A stretch of 64,000 nucleotides of DNA from Eurosta solidaginis (lineage: Eukaryota > Arthropoda > Insecta > Diptera > Tephritidae), in contig NC_090322.1 of assembly GCF_040869045.1 (NCBI RefSeq), positions 193,439,477 to 193,503,476 on the forward strand, read 5' to 3'. A model generated the notes under the pieces. It was not told the origin of the DNA. It worked only from the letters and a program-made list of their open reading frames with translations, and ran no database searches. The translations under genes were made by a program, and so were the position numbers. Shown piece after piece: positions 55,853-64,000 of the stretch (within the stretch, counting starts at the first letter, position 1; each line of letters begins with the position of its first letter).

Positions 55853-57110
55853 TCAAAAACCAGGACCTATGTTATAAAATAACTCCGTCCTCTTGGCAAA
55901 TACTAGAAGCTTCCTAGGACTTAAGCCACTTGCTGCTTCTAGATCTGACAGCTGTATCACTCCTAATAACTGGAGTCTTAGCCTGGCAAGTGCAGGGCAC
56001 GAGCACAGAACGTGCTCGATCGTTTCCTCCTCCAACCCGCACTTCCTACATCTGCTATCACTGACCAAGCCTAGTTTAAAGGCATGTGACGCCAGAAGGC
56101 AGTGTCCAGTCAGAATACCCGTCATGAGTCTACAATCCTCTCTTTTTAATGATAGGAGCAACTGTGTTAGTCTAAGGTTGTAAGACCTACACATAATCTT
56201 CGACACTTTACAGCCCCGCGCTTGAACCCACGCCTTTCCCGCTTGGTCGATCATGTGCAGCTCTCGCCTTCGCTTAATCTCGCCCAATCTAATTGGGACA
56301 TCTACGGAGCAAGCTTCAAGGGATGCGCCCTTTTTAGCTAGTTCATCCGCTTTTTCATTCCCATCTATTCCCATATGCCCTGGGACCCAATATAGATGTA
56401 TGCTTCTCCCTGACCCGATTCTATCCAGAGACTGCTTACACTTTAACACGCATTTAGATGCTGTGCTATGCGAGATTATTGCCTTAATTGCTGCTTGACT
56501 GTCAATATAAAAGTTAACACGGTTGCAGCTTAAGCTATTCTCTTCCAGGGTTTCTACTGCTTTGGTTACGGCTAATATTTCCGCTTGGAAAACGCTACAG
56601 TAATCCGGCAGCCTGTAGGATCTGCTTATTTCCGGATCAGCGCAGTATACCGCAGACCCTACTCCTTCCACTACTTTGGAACCATCGGTGTACACATGTA
56701 TCGCCTCGTCCGCCATTTGCGCACCCTTGCGCCAACCGTCCACCTCTATTGTGGCCTTAAGATCTCCCTCGAAGCGCAGATAGGGAATCATGTAGTCTGT
56801 TCGTCTTGTTATTGATGACGTTATACTACTATGGCCATATGGTCGGCGCTCAAGTGCCCCGTAGCACCGAGCCTGGTTGCGGTCGTTAACGCTTTGTTCT
56901 TTGCTACCAGGTCTACAGGTGGGATGTGCAAAATGGCATACAGTGCAGCCGTCGGGGTTGTTTTCAGGGCTCCCGTAATGCTAAGCATCGATAGTCTGCA
57001 TACCCCCTCTAATTTTTTGAGGTATGTTGTTTTTTGTGTAGAACTCCATAGTATAGAATAGGGCTTACAATCGCTGTAAAAACCCAATGAGAAAGAGAGG
57101 GCGATAGGCC
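55853..57110 (-). pseudogene. LOA-like ORF2 connection, RNase H and tail
   Basis: A degraded connection piece at 57110-56821 (LSMLSITGALKTTPTAALYA, LHIPPVDLVAKNKA), then a 312-codon open frame 56791-55853 almost identical to 24168-23230. It has the same RNase H residues (TDGSK, AEI, DSQAA, GHMGIDGNEKAD) and CRKCGLEEETIEHVLCSC. Confidence 0.82.
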
Positions 57111-58560
57111 TCACGTACACCCCAGCATTCTTTTACATGCGTAGAGTGCCGTTGAGGCCTTCTTGACCCTCTCCTCCACGGTGAGCTTCCATGACAGCTT
57201 ACTGTCTAGGATGATTCTTAAATATTTTGTGCAAGGTTTCTCCTGTAAGGTCACCCCTCCTAACTTAGGCCTGGTCCAATTTGGGACCTTGTACCTCTTT
57301 GTAAACAAGACCATATCCGTCTTCTCCGCATTGACTTTCAACCCGACATTAGATGCCCAGGTATGAATATCGCGAAGCGCCCGATCCATCAAAAAACTAA
57401 TCGTTGGAAGGCACTTTCCACTTATGACAATTGCACCGTCATCTGCGTAAGCCGTAAGTTTTACGGGTCCCTCATCGAATTGCCTGAGCAGTTGGTTGAT
57501 GACCAGCGTCCACAGCAGAGGTGACAGCACCCCTCCCTGCGGCGTGCCCCTGTCCACTGATTTCGTGGCCTCGTACAATCCCCATTGTGATGTAATCTTT
57601 CTGCAATTTTACATGCAGCCGATCCATCTAATTAAGGCAGGATGTACTTTAATGTAATTAAGACCATCCATAATCGCCCATTTTGCAACATTATTGAAAG
57701 CCCCGGCAATGTCCAAGAAGACTCCTAGAGCATACTCCTTATATTCCAGAGATTTCTCTATGCTTATTACCACCCTATGCAATGCGGTGTCTACCGACTT
57801 GCCTTTGGTGTACGCATGCTGTGTTGTGGAGAGCAGCTTTTCATCCACGTTGGTCTTTATGTACACATCTATCAGCCTCTCAAAGGTTTTGAGCAGAAAT
57901 GATGTTAAGCTAATGGGTCTATAGTCTTTGGAATACATGTGACCGATCTTCCCCACCTTTGGTAGAAAAGCTACACGAGCAGTTCTCCAAGAGTACGGTA
58001 CATGATTCAGTCGTATGCACCCATCGAATATTATTTTAAGCCATTCCACGACCGCCCTACTTGAGACTTGTAGCATGGCCGGGAATATACCATCTGGGCC
58101 CAGCGATTTAAACTTAGAAAACGTCTTCACTGCCCACTCGATCTTGGTATCGGTCACCAAGCCCGGCACTGCTATCTCCGTGATCGGAGTGTGAGTGATG
58201 TCTGCTGGCTCCTCTAAACCGTCTCCCGATGGGAAATGTGTATCGAGAAGCACCTCAAGGGATTCCTCACTATTACGTGACCATTCCCCGTTCTCTTTCT
58301 TTATTAGTCCCTGGACTATGTTTCCCTTTGCTAGGACTTTTTTCAACCGTGCTGTTTCGCTGGAGCACTCTATGTCCGTACAGAAACTTTTCCATGAGTT
58401 TCTCTTCGCCCTGGTAATTTCACGCTTGTAGATCCTCTATAGATCCCTGTACTCGTCCCGACACGCTTCGCTTTCCGCGGTCTTTGCGAGCTTAAACATT
58501 TCTTTAACCTGTCTTCTTAGAAGACTCAGCTCATTGCTCCACCATGGCGGCTTTGCTTTT
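57111..58560 (-). pseudogene. LOA-like ORF2 reverse transcriptase
   Basis: Two same-frame open pieces (58346-57609 and 57578-57111) separated by a stop in CM.NCRK. Motifs: KSLGPDGIFPAML-like, KDYRPISLTSFLLKTFERLI, DIAGAFNNV, GTPQGGVLSPLLWT, TAYADDGAIVISG (catalytic, about 57445), PCTKYLRIILDSKLSW. 58347-58581 has stops in all likely frames. Confidence 0.82.
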
Positions 58561-58581
58561 CCTCTGAATCTTCTTATAGGG

Positions 58582-59402
58582 CTACGCAGTCATAAGCGTC
58601 CTTGTTAGGAATTCATTCGACTCCTCCAGTTCCTCTACATTAACAACCTCTTTGGGTTGTCCCAGTTTTGTTTCTACATGTTTCTGGAATTTAGTCCAGT
58701 TCGTTGGCCTAGGGTTTCTAAAGGTTCCTCCCTTCTCTACCCTCTTTAGGGGGATGTTGAAGCTGATATACGCATGGTCGGAGAAGGATGGTCTATCAAG
58801 AACCATCCAATCATACCTTGATATATCACGCTCGGAGCTCAATGTAATATCCAGAACATTGCTGGATGTTGGACCAATGTATGTAGGGACATTTCCCCTG
58901 TTGGCTATCTGCAAATTGGTTTGCAGGATGTAACAAAACAGAGATTCGCCTCTCTCATTCGTATCTGCTCTTCCCCACGCATTGTGGTGCGCATTTGCAT
59001 CTGCGCCTATGACCAACCGCCCTTTGCGCCCTTCCTCCTGTACTAGCCTTTTGCACTCCATCGGTGGGACCTCCGCAGCATGGGCCATGTAGCAGGACGC
59101 CAGGATAAATGCCTGCTTATTCTTTTGCTCAACGGCCACCGCTACGAGATCCTCAGTGGTGTAATTAGGCAGCATATATGAATGCAGCTGTTTCCTTACC
59201 ATTACTACAGCTCGCACCCGTCCTTCCGTTTGCGCGTAGTAAACGCCAAACCCGCGCGCGCTAAGTCCAGAAACCTTTCCTCCCGATGAGAGCCACGGCT
59301 CCTGGATCAGCGCCACGTCAAACGAACCCTCCTCAAGGGTTAGGAGGAGTTCGCTCGACGCCACTTTACTGTGTTGGAGGTTTATCTGTAGGACTCGCAG
59401 CA
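58582..59402 (-). pseudogene. LOA-like ORF2 endonuclease
   Basis: Begins LRVLQINLQHSKVASSELLL, then ALIQEPWLSSGG (catalytic Glu), LVIGADANAHHNAWGR (Asp/Asn), SSNVLDITLSS and PSFSDHAYISF (SDH). Open to 58582, then frame changes before RT. In-frame sequence upstream of 59402 belongs to the flank. Confidence 0.82.
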
Positions 59403-59414
59403 CCGTCTTTGGGA

Positions 59415-60299
59415 ACAATTATCTAAGTTTTCTAATGTGAATTTCAAATTTTATGTATACTCGCTAAATTCGAAAGCACAAATGTTTCACCTACATTCAA
59501 ATATGGTTCCCCATTGTTGCCGCTTACCTATAATAGTCTCTACCAAAATCCTAAAAAATTGTTCCAAATTATTTTTAGCGTACCAAGAAATCTTTAATAG
59601 AATTAATTTTTGACCGGCCCATTTTTTGTGGCAAACTTCACTTAAACGTAAATACATAAGTCTTTATTCAGATTCTTTGTTTTTTATTTTAGTTGTTTTC
59701 AAAAAAACATGAAATCGCAATTAATGAGTTAACTTTTGTTGAAACTAACTAATTTATTTATAACAATTAATGGCAAATTTGCGCGAAAATGTTTTTGCAT
59801 TTGCAGATTTAATCCTTATTTTAGATAAAGTACGTCGTATACTGAACAAAAAAAAAAAGTTACAAAAATATAACATTACATTTTTTATATTGCCTTTTAT
59901 GCTAATTTATTTTAGTTCTTATTTTATTTTATTATATATTCTCTTATTTAAAATTGGTTTGCTATTATTTAAATGCAACTTGACTTAATCGGAAAATTTC
60001 ACGCACGTTGTATATTAAACGAAACAAAAAAACGTCCCAAAAACGTTTTTGATTTTAGGTCAAAACGGCAACCGGCATCATAGCGGCCTTATTGCATAGG
60101 CAGTATATTACCCACTATCTATATGTCGGATCTGTCAATAAGTTTAGAGTATTGGGACATACTTTGATGAAGTGACGCGCACTGTTTCATAAAACACTTG
60201 TTGTAAGTTTACATACTAAAAATTAGTAGGCGAGAAAAACAATAATGAAAATATTGGAGTAGTAAAAAATATGAGGCAGAGTAAAATTATTATTGGTTG
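59415..60299. other. Nothing recognised
   Basis: AT-rich. The hydrophobic frame 59770-59988 has low complexity and no context support. It may contain the 5' LTR of the following Gypsy-3 element, but no boundary or primer site could be fixed. Confidence 0.4.
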
Positions 60300-60444
60300 A
60301 AAGTGCGTGCGCGTCAATTCCTCTTAGACTTTTGATAATGACTTTGCATCTGCGTCATCAGAAGTGGGCAATGAGCCAGAAGAGTTAAATAGTGAAAATA
60401 GTGTATGGAAAAAATTATACGAACAACAAAATAAAGAGTTTGTT

Positions 60445-61309
60445 TCGCTGTAAAAACATTTGGTTCGACTTTCAGTCCAAATAGTGATGTGCAGCTACCG
60501 GAATTTGATCCAGATGGATTTAATGAAAGTGCACAAGCCTGGATAGCCACCGCAGATATGTGCATGGCAGAGAAGCCCTTAAAAGGTACTACATCTTTAA
60601 TGTTGGAGATATTTTCGTTTCAAGATTCGACTTTTCGGAGACAAATGCTGCTTTCCTTATCAATTTAAGCAATACAAAACCAGAAGAAGATGAGTGCCTT
60701 GCATCTTATGCAGCAACAATAATGACGTCATTATCGACCAAATGGAAAAATTTTTCCACGGAAGAGATAGTCATTTCAACAGTGCTGGCACATGTGGCTC
60801 AGTTCGACCCTCGTATTCACCGATTGGCTTTCACATCAAACGTGGGAACAAGAAAGCTTTTACAGCAAGAACTAAATTCGATGTCGTTTATCAAGAGGAA
60901 AATTTCAATAATGAGCAGTGGATATGAACGAATTGATACCAAACGTCAGAAGCATTCCTCAGTTCCATTTGCTGTCAAATGTGTCATCTGTGGTAAACCA
61001 GGACACAAAGCGGTGATGTGCAAATATAAATTGGATAAAGCCACACAATTAACACCCAAGAGGGAATTACCAAATAGAAGTTCTTTTAATCCAAACAAGG
61101 CATCAGTCAAGTGTTATCGTTGTCAGGGTTTGGGGCATTACGCCTTCCGATGTCCAAATGCAACCGAAAATTTTAAAAACAAAACATCGGGCGGTATTGC
61201 TAATCGTAAAGTCGATTTTTGTGCTGTTAAGTCGCCATCAGGTATTTTACGGAGTCAGGTGAGCAATACACTTTTTATTACGATTCTGGAGCGGAGTGTT
61301 CACTTATGA
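60445..61309 (+). pseudogene. Gypsy-3 gag with two CCHC knuckles
   Basis: A first piece reads VQLPEFDPDGFNESAQAWI (60495). After a frame change near 60580-60650 the frame 60560-61309 carries NTKPEEDECLASYAATIMTS and IVISTVLAHVAQFDPRIHRL, capsid-like, then the knuckles CVICGKPGHKAVMC (60980) and CYRCQGLGHYAFRC (61110). Confidence 0.75.
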
Positions 61310-62676
61310 AAGAATCTATACGTTCAAAGTTTTGCGGTAAGCGTTTTAACAATGTTGTGAATATGTCAGGTATTGGTCACGCGAGTATTACCAGTACATT
61401 GCAGATTTTAGCCACAATTGAAATAAATTCAATTGTGATGGAAATACTTTTTCACCTATCACCAGATGAACATTTGTCATACAATATCATGATAGGGCGT
61501 GAGATTTTAAACCAGGGCGTGTGCGTCAAAATGAGTTGTAAAGAATTAGTTTTTAATAAAGTCGAAATTTCAGTAAATAATTGTAAGAAGCAAATAAAAA
61601 TCTTCAGTATTAAAGATCTTAATACTGATATTCCATTGCAATTTCAATCGAAATTGGTAAATATTTTGAACAGGTTCAAAGAGAGTTTTACGGAAGGCAC
61701 GCCTTTTACATCTACTGCTGTTACTCCTATGCAAATACGCCTTAAAGATCCGAATAAGACCGTTTGTAGACGGCCTTATAGACTAAGTTTTGAAGAACAG
61801 GGCATTGTTCGCGAAAAAATTTATGAACTATTAAAGGTGGGAGTAATTCGGCCCAGCTGCTCTCCTTTTGCTAGGCCCATTTTACTGGTCAAAAAGAAAG
61901 ATGGTTCAGATCTCATGTGCGTAGATTATCGCCAATTAAATGATAATACTATTCCTGATAGTTTTCCTTTGCCTTTAATATCAGACCAAGTTAATAGACT
62001 TCATGGAAGCTATTATTTTAATACTTTGGATATGGTTAGCGGTTATCATCAAATACCGGTGCATTCAGATTCTGTAGAAAAAACGGCTTTCATAACACCA
62101 GAAGGTCACTGTGGGTACCTGGCCATGCCGTTTGGATTGCGAAACGCTTCAGTAATCTGTCAACGGGCTGCTATGAAAGTTCTTGGGTAGCTAGTTCATT
62201 CTTATGTGGTAGTTTACATGGATGACATTTTGGTATTAGGAACAGAAGATGTTGAGGAAAGTATAAAAAGGATTGGCATTGTTTTACAAATACTTACTGA
62301 CGCTGGATTTTCGCTTAATGTTAAGAAGTGTATATTTTTGAAGCGAAAGGTAGAATACCTTGGGTATGAAGTGAGTGATGGTCAAATTAGACCCAATCAA
62401 AAAAAAAAAATAGAAGCTTTGGTAACTCTTCCTCCACCAAAAACGATGACTCAACTACGTCAATTCATTGGTTTAGCTTCATATTTTCGGCAATTCGTTC
62501 CCAAATTTTCCCAAGTAATGTCGCCCTTATATGCTCTAACGAGTTTAAGTAAAGGAAATCGTATTTGGAGGACATCACATGAAAATATTAGACAAAAAAT
62601 TATAGCAGTGTTAACCGATTCTCCTGTTCTTACTATATTTGATCCAAATTTTCCTTATCCTTATGCAGAGAAGTGA
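61270..62676 (+). pseudogene. Gypsy-3 protease and reverse transcriptase
   Basis: Protease site YYDSGAECSLM near 61276 (DSG rather than DTG), then IMIGREILNQG. RT: GVIRPSCSPFARPILLVKKK, VDYRQLND, FNTLDMVSGYHQIPV, AMPFGLRNAS. After an in-frame TAG (62188-62190) come the catalytic VYMDDILVLG (about 62210) and EYLGYEVSDGQIRPN. Same frame across the stop. It ends at 62676 by a frame change. Confidence 0.82.
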
Positions 62677-63304
62677 CAAAAATCTTCGTGTTGTGGCATA
62701 TTTTAGTAAGAGCACCACACCTGTTGAAGCAAAGTACCATTCTTATGAACTGGAGACTCTCGCAGTTGTAAATGCTGTGAAGCACTTTAGGCATTTTTTA
62801 TATGGTCGGAAATTTATTGTAATTACAGATTGTAATTCCCTGAAATCAGCACGTAGCAAACTGGACTTGACACCTAGGGTACACAGATGGTGGGCATTTC
62901 TGCAGTCATTTAATTTTGATATTATAAATAGGAATGGCGATCGTATGGCCCACGTTGATTTTTTTTTTTCAAAAAACCCACAACGTACTTTAAACAATCA
63001 CGTAGATAAAGTTGAAAGAAAAGAAGTTAACATTGCGGATATTTCCGGAAACTGGCTAATTGCTGAACAGCATTGCGATGAGGAAATTCAGAAAATAGTT
63101 TCTGATTTAAAAAATGGAAAACTTAGCGACAATTTATCCAAAACTTATGAGCTGCGGTCAGGTGTGCTACATCGCACTATACAACGCAACGGCAGAACGA
63201 AGTGTTTGCCAATCCTTCCTCGCACCCTAAGATGGTCGGTTATAAATTGCGTTCATGAATCTTTAATTCATCTAGGATGGGAAAAGACTCGCCAAACTTT
63301 ATGA
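62650..63304 (+). pseudogene. Gypsy-3 RNase H and integrase N-terminus
   Basis: LRVVAYFSKST, YHSYELETLAVVNAVKHFRH, FIVITDCNSLK, RWWAFLQSFNFDIINRNG: the RNase H pattern. Then the integrase zinc part starts HESLIHLGWEKTRQTL. A frame change lies near 63300. Confidence 0.8.
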
Positions 63305-64000
63305 TATGTACTGGTTTGAGAACATGGCAAAGTATGTCAAAAAATTTATAGACACCTGTATTACATGTAAAGTTTCTAAATCTCATTCTGGTAAAGTTCA
63401 GGCAGAGCTACATTCCATTCCAAAGATCTCGACTCCGTGGCACACAGTGCATATTAATGCAACCGGTAAGCTTAGCGGTAAGTGTGACCAAAAGGAATAT
63501 GTTTTTGTGTTAATAGACGCATTCACAAAATTTGTAATTCTGCACCATATCTTACATATTGACTCAAAGAATAGTATTCAGGCAGTTAAATTCAATTTAT
63601 CACTTTTTGGTGCTCCTAAACGCATATTTGCTGATAAGGGTAGGTGTTTTTCTAGTTCTGAGTTTCGAGATTTTTGCAAAATAATGGCATTGAATTGCAT
63701 CTTATTGCTACTGGCAGCTCGCATGCGAATGGTCAGGTAGAACGAATAATGAGTACTCTTAAGAATATGTTTACTGCTGTAGAGACAAGCAAGGGTTGTT
63801 CGTGGCAAGATGCCCTTCCCGATATACAGTTGGCTTTAAATTGTACGGTTAGCAAAGCGACTAAATACAGCCCTCTGGAATTATTGATAGGAAAGGTTGC
63901 AAGACCACTTGAACTGATTCGTTTTGATGAAACCGAATTGAACATTGACATCTATAATGTGAGGCAAAATGCCTTGCAAAATATTGACAAAAATGCTAAA
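63290..64000 (+). pseudogene. Gypsy-3 integrase core, cut by the window end
   Basis: DTCITCKVSKS (end of the HHCC zinc motif), PWHTVHINATGKLSG (first acidic position reads N instead of the usual D), IFADKGRCFSS (second D). After a frame change near 63695 the stretch with SHANGQVERIMSTLKNM supplies the Glu. QLALNCTVSKATKYSPLELL continues to the end. Together with the frame changes, the N at the first catalytic position indicates an inactive copy. Confidence 0.78.

Larger units (their letters stand above)
55750..59402 (-). mobile_element. LOA-like LINE, near-complete ORF2 (copy A)
   Basis: TSD CCGTCTTTGGGA at 55738-55749 and 59403-59414. The 3' end is GGTAGGTAGG on the plus strand, without poly(A). 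The 5' end is truncated just after the ORF2 start, which by comparison with copy B lacks only the first codons. It gives the full domain order: endonuclease, RT, RNase H, Cys tail. Confidence 0.85.
60300..64000 (+). mobile_element. Ty3/Gypsy-3 LTR element, running off the window
   Basis: Gag, protease, RT, RNase H and integrase in the usual order on the plus strand, broken by several frame changes and a stop. LTRs not identified; the 3' end is beyond 64000. Not closely related to Gypsy-1 or Gypsy-2. Confidence 0.8.

Noticed and set aside
59770..59988. Small membrane protein gene
   Set aside because: Hydrophobic only because of T-rich low-complexity sequence; no promoter, splice or homology support.

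Overview
The window looks like nuclear DNA of a higher fly, most likely a tephritid fruit fly. The evidence is a split insect-type gene with short-motif GT..AG introns, an AT-rich background, and dispersed repeats of a kind I associate with tephritid genomes. The species call is inference. Almost everything outside the exons is transposon-derived, with several layers of nesting that can be ordered from target-site duplications (TSDs).

Host gene. Four exons on the minus strand, in transcription order 37559-36811, 14754-14514, 545-423 and 360-199, join in a consistent reading phase into one secreted/extracellular leucine-rich-repeat protein. I recognise it as the insect protein halfway (hfw). 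Its introns here are 22,056, 13,968 and 62 bp. The start-codon exon and the C-terminal exons are outside the recognisable part of the window. No other host gene was found.

Layout. 1-600: last visible exons. 602-970: LOA-like LINE tail. 1078-6676: large foldback-like structure built from ~152-bp hairpin-bearing tandem repeats with an internal 1.53-kb duplication. 6677-8500: second foldback-like structure around a mini-me-like core. 9243-12400: LOA tail, hAT remnant, tandem repeat, tRNA-derived SINE, dispersed repeat. 14821-22342: internally deleted Ty3/Gypsy element (Gypsy-1) whose 3' LTR is split by an R1-clade LINE (18042-21782). 22347-27270: LOA-like copies in both orientations. 27275-29010: Jockey-like remnant holding a SINE with a 14-bp TSD. 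29138-36490: one mini-me-like repeat split by two insertions, one of which contains a CsRn1-type LTR element with an in-frame Gag-integrase fusion. 36811-37559: upstream hfw exon, with a SINE 56 bp before its acceptor. 38266-40593: 776-bp unit repeated three times. 41099-44087: second internally deleted Gypsy element (Gypsy-2), related to the first, with a foldback MITE in its 5' LTR. 45145-46935: head-to-head pair of Penelope-like elements. 48400-49060: hAT remnant. 50065-55410: full-length I-clade LINE with TSD. 55750-59402: LOA-like LINE with TSD. 60300-64000: Gypsy element (Gypsy-3) running off the window.

A repeated theme is LTR elements that kept both LTRs but lost different parts of pol. 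Gypsy-1 keeps gag, protease and the integrase tail. Gypsy-2 keeps the RNase H end and integrase. The CsRn1-type element keeps gag and integrase only. Near-identical LTRs on Gypsy-1 and the CsRn1-type element suggest deleted forms moved recently, presumably with proteins supplied by intact relatives elsewhere.
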